This document shows, in pieces, positions 6,763 through 15,639 of a stretch of 32,812 nucleotides of DNA. The notes below the pieces were generated by a model. It worked only from the letters and a program-made list of their open reading frames with translations, ran no database searches and had not been told where the DNA came from. The stretch's first letter is position 1; each line of letters begins with the position of its first letter. Position numbers and translations under genes: made by a program. The stretch comes from Alphaproteobacteria bacterium. GTDB taxonomy: Bacteria; Pseudomonadota; Alphaproteobacteria; SHVR01. The stretch spans positions 1-32,812 of the forward strand of contig SHVR01000031.1 in assembly GCA_009694185.1 (NCBI GenBank). Reading direction: 5' to 3'.

Positions 6763-8850
6763 ATGCCCAGCTACCGCATCGGCGTCGACATCGGCGGCAC
6801 CTTCACCGACATCGTCTTCATGGATGATGACGGCCGCTTCCTGACGAAGAAGGTCTCATCGAGCACCGACAATTATGCCCACGCCATCATCGCCGGCATG
6901 GAGGAGGTCTTCGCCGAGGCGAGGATCGACAAGGCCGAGGCGCTCGAGGTCCTGCACGGCACCACCGTCGCATCAAACGCGCTCCTGGAACTGACGGGCG
7001 CCAAGACCGGCCTCATTACCACCAAGGGCTTCCGCGACGTCCTGGAGATCCGGACGCTGCGCATGCCGCGCCTCTATGACCTGCATTGGGACAAGCCGCC
7101 GCCGCTCGTGGAACGCTATCTGCGCCATGAGGTGAATGAGCGCGTCGACCGGCTGGGCAATGTCCAGGTGGCACTCGACGAGCGCCAGGTGGAGCACGCG
7201 ATTGACAAGCTCGTGGCCGAGCGCGTCGAGGTGATCGCGGTCACCCTCATTCACTCTTATGCCAACCCGGCCCATGAGCGGCGCATCGCCGAAATCATCC
7301 GAGAGCGCGCGCCCGGAACCAAGTTCTGCATCAGCTCGGACGTGCTGCCCGAGATCAAGGAATACGAGCGCACGTCGACGACGGTCATCAACGCCTATGT
7401 GCTGCCGGTGGTGGAGCGTTATTTGTCGTCGCTGATCGCCGAACTGAAGCGCATCAAGGTGGCAACCCCCGTCTTGTTGATGCAGTCCAATGGCGGTCTG
7501 ACCACGGCCGACGCGGCCATGCGCATGCCCATGAACATCATTGAGTCCGGACCCGCGGCCGGCGTCGTCGGCGCCCAGCTTCTCGCCAAGCGGCTCGGTA
7601 TCGGCAAGGTGATCTCCTTCGACATGGGCGGCACCACGGCCAAGGCCTCCCTGATCGAAGACGGCGAGGTGACCCGTGCCCACGAATACTCGGTGGGCAG
7701 CGGCATCATGATCGGATCCCGCCTCCTCTCGGGCGCCGGCTATACCCTGAAAGTGCCGGCGATCGACCTGGCCGAGGTGGGTGCCGGCGGCGGCTCGATC
7801 ATCTGGATCGATCCGGGCGGCCAGCCGCAAGTGGGTCCCCGGAGCGCCGGCGCCAAGCCGGGTCCCGCCTGTTATGGCCAGGGCGGCACCGAGCCCACCA
7901 TCACCGATGCCAGTGTGGTGCTGGGCTATATCAATCCGGGTTTCATCGCCGGTGGCACCGTCAAACTCGACGCCGGGCTTGCCGAGCGCGCGATGCTGGA
8001 CAAGGTGGCAAAGCCGCTTGGTCTCGACCTGCCACGCGCCGCTCACGGTGCCTACCGGATCGCCGCCTCCAACATGATCCGGGCGATCAAGGCGGTCTCC
8101 AGCGAACGCGGTCGCGACCCGCGCGAATACGCGCTCGTCGCCTTTGGCGGCAACGGCCCGCTGTTTGCCACCGGCATGGCGCGGGAATTGCGCCTGAAGC
8201 GGGTGATCGTGCCGCCGGCCGCCGGGCTCTTCTCTTGCTTCGGCCTGCTCTGCTCCGACGTCGAATACCACTTCACGCGGACGTTCCGCCGGCTGGTTCT
8301 CGAGGCCGACCTCTCCGAGTTCAATCGCCTGGTGGGCGAGCTTGAAGGCGAAGCCCAGGCGCGCCTCGTGGCCGATGGGTTCCCGGCCGCCCGCAGGGTC
8401 TATACCCGCACCGCCCACCTGCATTATCAGGGCCAGATCTACGATTTGAGCGTGCCGCTCGCCGCCGGTGCCCTGACGGCCAAGGCCCTCGCCGAACTCG
8501 AGGAAGCCTTCGGCCAAGAGCATGAGCGCACCTATGGTCACCGGGCCGGCAAGGAAGAGCCGGTGGAAGTGGTCTCGATCCAGGTGATCGCGCACGGGCT
8601 TCCCGAAATGCCGCGTGTCCCGGCGGAGCCCGCATTGACGCGCTCGAACGGCAAGGTGGGCTCGCGCCGCGCCTATTTTGGGCCGGACGTGGGCTGGCTC
8701 GAGACGCCGATTGCCACGCGGGGCGATCTCGCGACCCGAACCCAGGGACCCTGCATCGTCGAGGAATATGACGCGACCACGCTCGTGCCGCCTGGCGCGG
8801 CCGCCCAACTGGATGATTTCGGCAACATCGTCATCGACATCGAGGGATGA
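6763..8850 (+). CDS. hyuA: Hydantoinase A/oxoprolinase-family subunit
   Basis: A 695-residue hydantoinase A/oxoprolinase subunit, the normal length, carrying the ATP-binding half of the ATP-dependent ring-opening enzyme. Seen: an actin/ASKHA-type phosphate loop DIGGTFTDIV at residues 9-18, HGTTVASNALLE near residue 65, ESGPAAGVVGA near residue 263, a second phosphate motif FDMGGTTAK at about residue 286, and AFGGNGPL near residue 464. It is preceded by GGGGAA. Its stop overlaps the next start by ATGA, so hyuB, hyuA and the isomerase-like gene are one operon. Substrate unknown, as for HyuB. Confidence 0.94.
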   Translation: MPSYRIGVDIGGTFTDIVFMDDDGRFLTKKVSSSTDNYAHAIIAGMEEVFAEARIDKAEALEVLHGTTVASNALLELTGAKTGLITTKGFRDVLEIRTLRMPRLYDLHWDKPPPLVERYLRHEVNERVDRLGNVQVALDERQVEHAIDKLVAERVEVIAVTLIHSYANPAHERRIAEIIRERAPGTKFCISSDVLPEIKEYERTSTTVINAYVLPVVERYLSSLIAELKRIKVATPVLLMQSNGGLTTADAAMRMPMNIIESGPAAGVVGAQLLAKRLGIGKVISFDMGGTTAKASLIEDGEVTRAHEYSVGSGIMIGSRLLSGAGYTLKVPAIDLAEVGAGGGSIIWIDPGGQPQVGPRSAGAKPGPACYGQGGTEPTITDASVVLGYINPGFIAGGTVKLDAGLAERAMLDKVAKPLGLDLPRAAHGAYRIAASNMIRAIKAVSSERGRDPREYALVAFGGNGPLFATGMARELRLKRVIVPPAAGLFSCFGLLCSDVEYHFTRTFRRLVLEADLSEFNRLVGELEGEAQARLVADGFPAARRVYTRTAHLHYQGQIYDLSVPLAAGALTAKALAELEEAFGQEHERTYGHRAGKEEPVEVVSIQVIAHGLPEMPRVPAEPALTRSNGKVGSRRAYFGPDVGWLETPIATRGDLATRTQGPCIVEEYDATTLVPPGAAAQLDDFGNIVIDIEG

Positions 8851-9487
8851 CCGGCACACGCCGAGAATCGACCGAGGTCGAGTTCTATTACGGCCTTGGT
8901 AGCCGCTATTCCTATTTGGCCTCGACCCAGATCGCCACCTGGAGGAAGAGACCGGCTGCCAGGTGACTTGGTTGCCGCTCTACAGCGCCGACCTGATGGC
9001 CCGGGCCGGCCGCGACCCCTTCGCGGGCGAGCCCAAGTCGGGCCAATATGACTGGACCTATCGCCAGGCCGACGCCGAGGCCTGGGCGGCTTATTACGGC
9101 GTGCCGTTTCTGGAGCCCCGGGGAAGGATCGTCTTCGATCCACGCGAAGCGGCGCTTGCCTGCCTCGCCGCTGGAAGGCTGGGCGCCACCGCTCCCTTTA
9201 GCCGCCGGCTGTTCGCCGCGATCTTCGCCGAGGGGCGCTCGCTCCTGGACGGTCCCGCCTATGGCCGGGTCGCCAGCGACATCGGCCTTGACGGCAGCCG
9301 CCTCCAGGCCCTGATCGACGATCTCGACACGGCCGCCCTCCACACCGCCAATATCGAGCGGGCGATTGCCCACGGCGCCTTCGGCGTGCCGACCTTCCAC
9401 CTTCCGGCGGCCGGGCGGACATTCTGGGGCAATGACCGCCTGCCGCTCGTCCCCCATTGCCTCGCCGGGCTCGCCAAGCCGGATTGA
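8847..9487 (+). pseudogene. DsbA/2-hydroxychromene-2-carboxylate isomerase-like gene with frameshift
   Basis: The gene starts with an ATG overlapping the hyuA stop (ATGA). The first frame encodes VEFYYGLGSRYSYLASTQIA, the N-terminal strand and active-site helix of the DsbA-fold/GST-kappa isomerase family, then hits a TGA at 8962-8964. The rest (EEETGCQVTWLPLY onward, to AFGVPTFHL and a final glycine-lysine-proline-rich end) continues in the next frame. Inserting one C after 8939 (ACC-CTG-GAG instead of ACC-TGG-AGG) restores one 213-residue protein of normal family length. So there is a one-base deletion, either real or a sequencing error. An internal GTG at 8963 could start only a protein lacking the active-site helix. 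The family isomerises aromatic-pathway intermediates with glutathione or acts as an oxidoreductase. Confidence 0.8.
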
Positions 9488-9558
9488 GGGTCGACAGGGA
9501 GGACGCCGCCAGCGATCATCCCCGGCGCCGCCATCCGCGCCCATAAGGGGATTAGGCC

Positions 9559-10305
9559 ATGCTGCTCCAGCTCACGACCTGGCAAGAAGTCGAAGCCTAT
9601 CTGCGCACGTCGACCGGCATCATCCTGCCGATCGGCTCGACCGAACAGCATGGCCCGAACGGGCTGATCGGCACCGACGCCATCTGCCCGGAGATCATCG
9701 CCCAGGGCGTGAGCAAGGAGATCGGCGCCATGGTGGCGCCCACCATCGCGGTCGGCATGGCTCAGCATCACATGGCGTTCACGGGCACGATCACGCTCCG
9801 GCCCAGTACGCTGATCGCCTATATCAATGACGTGGTGAACTCGCTCGCCCGGCACGGCTTCGACCGCTTCTACTTTCTGAACGGCCATGGCGGCAACATC
9901 GCCACCGTCACGGCGTCATTCTCGGAACTCTATGCCGAGGCCAGTCTCGGCACCCAATCCAGCAACCGCCCGGCGATCCGCTGCCGGCTCGCTAATTGGT
10001 TCGAGGGGCCGACCGTCAAGGCCCTTGCCAAGGAATTGTACGGCGATTCCGAAGGCAGCCACGCGACACCCTCGGAAGTGTCCCTGAGCTACTATGCGCG
10101 CCCCGACGCGGTCAAAACCGCCGCCATGTCGCCCAAGGTGGCGCCCAAGGGCATATTCACCGATGCCGACGATTACCGCCGCCGCTTCCCCGACGGCCGC
10201 ATCGGCTCCGACCCGTCGCTTTCCTCGGTGGCCCATGGCGAGCGGCTCTACACGGCCGGCGTTGCCGATGTGATCAAGGACTACCAGGCGTTCCTGACGG
10301 CTTAG
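9559..10305 (+). CDS. Creatininase-family amidohydrolase
   Basis: A 248-residue creatininase-family metal-dependent amidohydrolase. The family includes creatininase, MftE and the deformylase/amidohydrolase of riboflavin-F420 synthesis (ArfB). Metal-site motifs are visible: GSTEQHG with Glu29 and His31, GTD with Asp40, LNGHGGN with His110, and GSHATPSEVS with His168 and Glu173. The loop after EQHG reads PNGLIG instead of the more common PHLPLG. It starts behind AAGGGG, 71 bases after the frameshifted isomerase gene, and is probably part of the hyuBA operon. A role in hydrolysing a cyclic amide, formamide or similar product of the pathway is inferred. No mycofactocin or F420 genes are nearby. 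Confidence 0.92.
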   Translation: MLLQLTTWQEVEAYLRTSTGIILPIGSTEQHGPNGLIGTDAICPEIIAQGVSKEIGAMVAPTIAVGMAQHHMAFTGTITLRPSTLIAYINDVVNSLARHGFDRFYFLNGHGGNIATVTASFSELYAEASLGTQSSNRPAIRCRLANWFEGPTVKALAKELYGDSEGSHATPSEVSLSYYARPDAVKTAAMSPKVAPKGIFTDADDYRRRFPDGRIGSDPSLSSVAHGERLYTAGVADVIKDYQAFLTA

Positions 10306-10327
10306 CGGGGCGACCGACCCAACGACC

Positions 10328-10341
10328 TACCGGACCCGGTA
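10328..10341. repeat. 14-base inverted repeat upstream of the ABC exporter
   Basis: TACCGG-AC-CCGGTA is a perfect 6-base inverted repeat, ending five bases before the ABC exporter ATG. It could be an operator, or a small hairpin affecting translation start. It is short enough to be chance in GC-rich DNA. Confidence 0.3.
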
Positions 10342-10346
10342 ACGCG

Positions 10347-12125
10347 ATGTCCTTCGTGCATGTATACCGGCGAGCCCTCGGCCTGCTGCGGGCCGAGCGG
10401 GGACTTGCGATCGTGCTCGGCCTTGCCAATTTGGCGCTGGCTGGGCTTGCCTTCGTTGAGCCACTGCTGTTCGGTCGCATCATCGACCTCTTGGCGACGG
10501 GCGAGGGCCGGCCGCCGGGCGAGCGCTGGACCGCCTCGCTCGAGGTGATGGTACTGTGGGCCGGCATCGGCTGCCTCACCATTGCCGCCAACATCCTGGT
10601 GGCGCTGCACGCCGACCGGCTCGCGCACCGGCGGCGGCTGGCGGAAATGGCGCGCTATTTCGAGCATGTGCTCAATCTCTCGCTCGCCTTCCATGGCCGG
10701 CATCATTCCGGCCGCCTGCTCAAGGTCCTGATCCAGGGCACCGACCATCTGTTCGGTCTCTGGCTCGCCTTCTTCCGCGAACATCTGGCGACCCTGATCG
10801 GCCTGGTCCTGTTGTTGCCGCTGTCGCTCTTCCTCGAATGGCGTCTCGGCCTGCTGCTGGTTTGCCTGCTGCCGGTCTTTGCGGTGCTGACCGCCCTCGT
10901 CATTGCCCGCGCCCAGCACGACCAGGGCGTGGTCGAGGAATACCACACCGACCTCGCCGCCCGGGCGAGCGATGCCCTCGGCAACGTCACCCTATTGCAG
11001 AGCTTCACGCGCCTCCAAGCGGAGGCGGCGGAACTCCGACTGATGATGGCCCGCGTGCTGGCGGCGCAATTGCCGGTTCTGAACTGGTGGGCGATGGTCA
11101 CCGTCATCTCGCGCATGGCGGGAACCGTGACCCTGGTCGCTATTTTCCTGCTCGGCACCTGGCTCAACATCCAGGGCATTGTGTCGATCGGCGAGATCGT
11201 CACCTTCGCCGGCTTCGCCACGCTCTTGATCGGCAAACTCGATCACACCATGGGGTTCGTCAACAGCCTCTTTTTCCAGAAGCCGGCGCTGGAGCAGTTC
11301 TTCGATGTCGTCGACCAGCAGGCGAGCGTCAGCGATCGTCCCGGTGCCGAGGACCTGGGTCGCGCCCGGGGCGCCGTCCGTTTCGAGGACGTCTCCTTTT
11401 CCTATGGCGATGGCACGCCCGCCGTTGCCCATGTGAGTTTCGGCGCGGAGCCCGGTGAGACCGTCGCCCTCGTCGGCCAGACCGGCGCCGGCAAGTCGAC
11501 GACGCTGGCTCTGCTGCTCCGCCTGCACGACCCCGAGAGCGGCCGCATTACCGTCGACGGCAGGGCAATCGCCGATCTCACGCTAGACTCGCTCAGGCGC
11601 AATATCGGCGTCGTCTTTCAGGACTCGAACCTGCTCCACCGCAGCATCGCTGATAATCTCCGCCTCGGCCGGCCGGATGCGAGCGTGGCCGAGATGATCG
11701 CCGCGGCCCGGCTCGCCGAGGCCCATGACTTCATCCAACGGAGCGCCCAGGGTTACGACACCCTGGTCGGCGAACGCGGCCAGAGCCTGAGCGGCGGCGA
11801 GCGCCAGCGTCTTTCCATCGCCAGGGCACTCCTGAAGAACCCGCCGATCCTGATCCTGGACGAGGCCACGAGCGCTCTCGATTCGGCGACCGAGAGTCTC
11901 GTGCAGAAGGCGCTCGCCTCGTTGATGCGGGCGCGCACCACCTTCGTGATTGCCCACCGGCTCTCGACTGTGCGCCATGCCGACCAGATCCTGGTGTTCA
12001 AGGAGGGCCGGATTGTCGAGCGCGGTACGTTCCGCGTCCTGATGGACAAGCGCGGCTATTTCGCCGAACTTGTCGAAACCCAGCTGGAGCCGGCCGAGGC
12101 AGGCTTGTCCCGCCAAGGCCGCTGA
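10347..12125 (+). CDS. ABC exporter, NdvA/ChvA-like (cyclic beta-glucan export type)
   Basis: A 592-residue half-transporter with an N-terminal six-helix ABC exporter domain (about residues 15-310) and a C-terminal ATPase. Walker A is GQTGAGKST with Lys383, the signature LSGGERQR begins at about residue 481, Walker B is LILDEATSALDS with Asp505, and the H-loop is IAHRLSTV. The order MSFVHVYRRALGLLRAE at the N-terminus, the length and the region around FEDVSFSYGDG resemble NdvA/ChvA, which exports cyclic beta-1,2-glucan to the periplasm. I choose the ATG at 10347; the frame is open further upstream but overlaps the creatininase gene. No glucan synthase gene (ndvB/chvB) is in the window, so the exported substrate is not proven. 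Confidence 0.88.
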   Translation: MSFVHVYRRALGLLRAERGLAIVLGLANLALAGLAFVEPLLFGRIIDLLATGEGRPPGERWTASLEVMVLWAGIGCLTIAANILVALHADRLAHRRRLAEMARYFEHVLNLSLAFHGRHHSGRLLKVLIQGTDHLFGLWLAFFREHLATLIGLVLLLPLSLFLEWRLGLLLVCLLPVFAVLTALVIARAQHDQGVVEEYHTDLAARASDALGNVTLLQSFTRLQAEAAELRLMMARVLAAQLPVLNWWAMVTVISRMAGTVTLVAIFLLGTWLNIQGIVSIGEIVTFAGFATLLIGKLDHTMGFVNSLFFQKPALEQFFDVVDQQASVSDRPGAEDLGRARGAVRFEDVSFSYGDGTPAVAHVSFGAEPGETVALVGQTGAGKSTTLALLLRLHDPESGRITVDGRAIADLTLDSLRRNIGVVFQDSNLLHRSIADNLRLGRPDASVAEMIAAARLAEAHDFIQRSAQGYDTLVGERGQSLSGGERQRLSIARALLKNPPILILDEATSALDSATESLVQKALASLMRARTTFVIAHRLSTVRHADQILVFKEGRIVERGTFRVLMDKRGYFAELVETQLEPAEAGLSRQGR

Positions 12126-12187
12126 ACTAATTTGCCAAGCGAGGGCCGCCTACCATGACACCCATGCCCGAGCCGGAGGTTGGATCG

Positions 12188-12640
12188 ATGAAACTGTTTC
12201 GCTACCTTGCCATCGTCGCCATGGCGGTCGCTCTGGGGGCAGCCGAGCTCCACGCCGCCGGGCCCAGCTCGTCCACCCCGACCGTGACCGAGGCGAACGA
12301 ACTCATCAAGAAGCAGGATTACCGGGGCGCCATCGCCGCGCTGAATGAGATCGTCACCAACGATGCGCGGGATGCCGATGCCTTCAACCTGCTGGGCTTC
12401 GCCCACCGCAAGCTCGGGCGCTTTGCCGAGGCCAAGACCCATTACGACAAGGCGCTGGCCCTCAACCCCAAGCACAAGGGCGCGCATGAATATATCGGCG
12501 AGCTGTATCTGGAGACCGGCGACCTGGCGAGCGTGGAAACGCACCTCGGCAAACTCGCCGAGCTTTGCCCGAGCGGCTGCGAAGAGCGGGAGGACTTGCA
12601 GAAGGCCGTCGCCGCCTACAAGGCCAAGCGCGGCTCCTGA
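12188..12640 (+). CDS. Periplasmic TPR-repeat protein
   Basis: A 150-residue protein with an N-terminal signal peptide (MKLFRYLAIVAMAVALG, then a likely cleavage near ELHA-AG) and about two to three TPR units: DYRGAIAALNEIVTND, DADAFNLLGFAHRKLGRFAEAKTHYDKALALNP and KGAHEYIGELYLETGDLASVE. It ends with LCPSGCEEREDL, a two-cysteine motif seen in this group of small proteobacterial TPR proteins, which might form a disulfide in the periplasm. The start at 12188 is chosen over an in-frame ATG 33 bases upstream because GGAGG lies eight bases before it and because it gives a clean signal peptide. It lies 27 bases before the response regulator, so it may be a periplasmic partner of that two-component system (inference). 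Confidence 0.85.
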   Translation: MKLFRYLAIVAMAVALGAAELHAAGPSSSTPTVTEANELIKKQDYRGAIAALNEIVTNDARDADAFNLLGFAHRKLGRFAEAKTHYDKALALNPKHKGAHEYIGELYLETGDLASVETHLGKLAELCPSGCEEREDLQKAVAAYKAKRGS

Positions 12641-12667
12641 AACAGGCCCGCCGAGCGGCTGGCGCCC

Positions 12668-13345
12668 ATGCGTATCCTGATCATCGAGGACGACAAGGAA
12701 GCGTCCGCCTATCTGGTCAAGGGCTTGCGCGAGTTGGGCCACGCGGTCGACCAGGCGAGCGACGGCAAGAACGGCCTGTTCCTTGCCATGAGCGAGCCCT
12801 ACGACATCATGGTCGTCGATCGCATGCTGCCCAAGCTGGACGGCTTGTCGATCATCCAAACGCTGAGGGCCGCCAACAACAACACCCCGGTCCTGATCCT
12901 GAGCGCGCTCGGCGAAGTGGACGACCGGGTCAAGGGCCTGAAGGCGGGTGGCGACGACTATCTGGTCAAGCCCTATGCCTTCTCCGAGTTGCAGGCGCGT
13001 ATCGAGGCGCTTTCCCGCCGCCGCCAGGCCGACAGCCCGGTCACCAAGCTGCATGTCGAAGATTTGGAGATGGACCTGCTGGCGCGCACCGTCAGGCGCG
13101 GCGCGCAAGAGATCGATTTGCAGCCGCGCGAGTTCCGCCTGCTCGAATATCTCATGCGCCATGCCGGCCAGGTCGTCACCCGCACGATGCTCCTGGAACA
13201 TGTCTGGGACTATCATTTCGATCCCCAGACCAACGTCATTGACGTCCATATCAGCCGCCTCCGGCAGAAGATCGACCGATCGTTCGGTCACTCCCTCCTG
13301 CATACGGTGCGCGGCGCCGGATACATGTTGCGTGCGCCTCACTAG
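12668..13345 (+). CDS. OmpR/PhoB-family response regulator
   Basis: A 225-residue two-component response regulator. The receiver domain (residues 1-120) has the acidic pair Asp8-Asp9, phospho-acceptor Asp51 in VVDRMLP, Ser79 and Lys101 in YLVKPY. The C-terminal winged helix (about residues 128-222) carries LQPREFRLLEYLMRHAG, VWDYHFDP and the NVIDVHISRLRQKID recognition helix, then HTVRGAGYML. It is a transcription factor for unknown targets, close to the CzcR/CusR/TctD type of the family. Its end overlaps the histidine kinase start by 14 bases, which indicates coupled translation. No metal- or antibiotic-resistance genes lie beside it to hint at the signal. Confidence 0.94.
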   Translation: MRILIIEDDKEASAYLVKGLRELGHAVDQASDGKNGLFLAMSEPYDIMVVDRMLPKLDGLSIIQTLRAANNNTPVLILSALGEVDDRVKGLKAGGDDYLVKPYAFSELQARIEALSRRRQADSPVTKLHVEDLEMDLLARTVRRGAQEIDLQPREFRLLEYLMRHAGQVVTRTMLLEHVWDYHFDPQTNVIDVHISRLRQKIDRSFGHSLLHTVRGAGYMLRAPH

Positions 13346-14729
13346 GGTCTTCCAGTCGACCGCGTTCCGCTTCGCCCTCGCCTACAGCGCCCTCTTCGCG
13401 GGTTCGGCGCTCGCACTTGTCGGCTTCATCTATTGGGGCACGGCCGGCTATATCGAGCGGCATATCACCGAGCTTATCCGCACCGACATGGAATCGCTCT
13501 TGAGCCGCTATGCCGAGGACGGCTTGGCGGCCCTCCAGCAGGAAATCCAGCAGCGCATCGCCGAGGACGAGGAAGGCCGCCTCGCCTATCTGCTGGCGGA
13601 TCCGGAAGGCGGGGTCGTCGCCGGCAATATGCGGCACTGGTCGGATATGCGCTTCGAGCCCGCCGGCTGGCTGCAAGTCACCATCCCCCAGGACACCGCC
13701 GGGCGGGAGCGGGTGCTGCGCCTGCGCCAGGTCCCGCTCGCCAACGGCTATTACCTGCTCGCCGGCCGCGATATTCGCGAGCAGACCGAGGTGCAATGGC
13801 TGATCGTCGACGCGCTCGCCTGGAGCCTCGGCTTCATCCTGCTGCTCGCCGGCGGTGGTGCCATCGCCTTCCGGCGCATCCTGATGGGCCGCGTCGAGCG
13901 GTTCAACCGGGTCAGCGAGGAGATCATGCGCGGCGACCTTAGCCGGCGCGTGCCGGTCGCCGGTTCCGACGATGAATTCGATCTGCTGGCGGCGACCCAG
14001 AACCGCATGCTCGATCGGATCGAACAGCTCATGGAAGGCATCCGGCACGTCTCCGATACCATCGCCCACGATCTGCGCAGCCCGCTCGCCCGTCTCAGGG
14101 GGCGGCTTGAGGCGGCGGCCAGAACCCAGGGCGACGCCGCCACCTACCGCGCGGCACTCGACCGCGCGGTGAGCGACGTCGATGACGTCATCCGGCTGTT
14201 CAATTCCCTCCTCCGCATATCGCAGATCGAGGCGGGCGCCCGCCGGGCGGCGTTCCAGACCGTGGACGCCGCCGCCCTGGTGCTGGACGTGGGCGAACTC
14301 TATGAACCGGTGGCCGAGGAGCGGCGGATCGCCATCCGCGTTCAGGCGCCGGAACCCTGCCCGATCCAAGGCGACAGCTCGCTCTTGAGCCAGGCCATCG
14401 CCAATCTCGTCGACAATGCGGTGAAATACACGCCCCCCGGCGGCGGCATCGACTTGAGCGCCAACATTGCCGAAGGCGCCGTGACGATCATGGTCACCGA
14501 CAGCGGCCCCGGCATCCCCTCGGAGCTTCGCGAAAAAGTGGTGCAGCGGTTCTACCGTCTCGACGACAGCCGCAGCACGCCCGGCCATGGCCTGGGCCTG
14601 GCGCTGGCGGACGCCGTCGCCCGGCTGCATGGCGGCGAACTCACACTGGCCGAGCGCGCGCCGCCGCCCGGCCTTGCCGTCCATATCCGCCTGCCGATGG
14701 CGGCGGCACCCGTGCGCGCCACCGCGTGA
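13332..14729 (+). CDS. Membrane sensor histidine kinase
   Basis: A 465-residue membrane histidine kinase, partner of the upstream regulator. Start chosen: GTG at 13332, the only in-frame start that leads directly into the first membrane segment. Transmembrane helices at about residues 12-35 and 154-178 enclose a periplasmic sensor region of some 120 residues; a HAMP domain follows (about 179-231). The phospho-acceptor is His246 in SDTIAHDLRSPLARLRGRLE. The ATP domain has the N-box NLVDNAVKYTPP, G1 box DSGPGIP and G2 box GHGLGLAL. The signal is unknown. Its stop codon directly abuts the stop of the convergent terC-like gene, with no bases between. Confidence 0.93.
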   Translation: MRLTRVFQSTAFRFALAYSALFAGSALALVGFIYWGTAGYIERHITELIRTDMESLLSRYAEDGLAALQQEIQQRIAEDEEGRLAYLLADPEGGVVAGNMRHWSDMRFEPAGWLQVTIPQDTAGRERVLRLRQVPLANGYYLLAGRDIREQTEVQWLIVDALAWSLGFILLLAGGGAIAFRRILMGRVERFNRVSEEIMRGDLSRRVPVAGSDDEFDLLAATQNRMLDRIEQLMEGIRHVSDTIAHDLRSPLARLRGRLEAAARTQGDAATYRAALDRAVSDVDDVIRLFNSLLRISQIEAGARRAAFQTVDAAALVLDVGELYEPVAEERRIAIRVQAPEPCPIQGDSSLLSQAIANLVDNAVKYTPPGGGIDLSANIAEGAVTIMVTDSGPGIPSELREKVVQRFYRLDDSRSTPGHGLGLALADAVARLHGGELTLAERAPPPGLAVHIRLPMAAAPVRATA

Positions 14730-15482
14730 TTAGCGCCGGGTCGTTGGCTTCTCCGTCAGGACCGGTATCGGCGTGACCGACGGAGCTTCTTCGTTCTCCG
14801 CCGCGTGGTGCGCATCGGATTTTGGCGCCAACAGCTTGCCCGCCGCCAGCACGAGGAGGGCACCGCCGGCCGGGGCCGCGTAATGCAACCAGGCGGCATT
14901 GCCAACGACCCACCCGTCCAGGGCCGGATCGGTGACGATCACATCACCCGCGATATAGCCGAGGAGCGCCGCGCCGGCCGTGATCAGAATAGGAAAGCGG
15001 GCGAGCAGGCGGATCATGAGCTGCGCCCCATAAACCACTAGCGGAATACTGATCACGAGGCCGAGGGAGAGGAGGACCATGTTGCCCTTGGCGGCGGCGG
15101 CGACCGCGATCACATTGTCGAGGCTCATCACCGCGTCGGCGATCAAGACGGTGCGGATCGCTACCATCATGCTACCCGATGCCTTGATATTGTCCTCGCC
15201 ATGCTCGTCGCCAGGCGCCAGCAGCTTGTAGGCGATCCAGAAGAGCAGCACGCCGCCGACGATTTTCAGGAACGGCACCGTCATCAGATAGACGATGAAA
15301 ATCGAGAAGATAATGCGCAGCACGACGGCGGCGCCCGCCCCGAAGAAAATGCCGATCTTCTGCTGGCGGGGCGGCAGCTCCCGGCAAGCGAGCGCGATGA
15401 CCAGCGCATTGTCGCCGGAGAGGATGATGTTGACGCCGATAATCTCCAGCAGCGCCAGCCAGAACGATACTTCGAACAACAT
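14730..15482 (-). CDS. TerC-family membrane protein
   Basis: A 250-residue TerC-family integral membrane protein. Family members export Mn2+ or support metalation of exported enzymes, and some confer tellurite resistance. Visible: the N-terminal metal-site motif NIILSGDNALVIALA near residues 18-32 and the internal repeat ADAVMSLDNVIAVAAAA near residues 115-131, each with the conserved Asp-Asn pair, in about seven hydrophobic segments. The frame is open 34 codons further upstream, but the ATG at 15482 gives the usual family N-terminus (MLFEVSFWLALLEIIGVNI) and follows GGCGGAAG. I looked for a Mn riboswitch of the yybP-ykoY type in the 157-base upstream gap and could not recognise one. Confidence 0.92.
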   Translation of the reverse strand: MLFEVSFWLALLEIIGVNIILSGDNALVIALACRELPPRQQKIGIFFGAGAAVVLRIIFSIFIVYLMTVPFLKIVGGVLLFWIAYKLLAPGDEHGEDNIKASGSMMVAIRTVLIADAVMSLDNVIAVAAAAKGNMVLLSLGLVISIPLVVYGAQLMIRLLARFPILITAGAALLGYIAGDVIVTDPALDGWVVGNAAWLHYAAPAGGALLVLAAGKLLAPKSDAHHAAENEEAPSVTPIPVLTEKPTTRR

Positions 15483-15639
15483 GTCCGTTCTTCCGCCCTT
15501 GAAGTTTCCGGCTCGATTGCGGCCGTACGCTAGTCGAAGCGCCGGCCGGGGGCAATGATAACCGGGATCGGGCGATCGGAGCACCTTGACGGGCGGCTTA
15601 CAGGTTTCGTGAATGCAAACAGCCTGCTAACCTTCCGTC

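Noticed and set aside
12155..12187. Upstream in-frame ATG as the start of the TPR protein
   Set aside because: The ATG at 12188 has GGAGG at good distance and leads straight into a signal peptide.
15483..15639. A yybP-ykoY manganese riboswitch upstream of the terC-like gene
   Set aside because: I could not find the conserved paired core in the minus strand of this gap. A covariance-model search would settle it.
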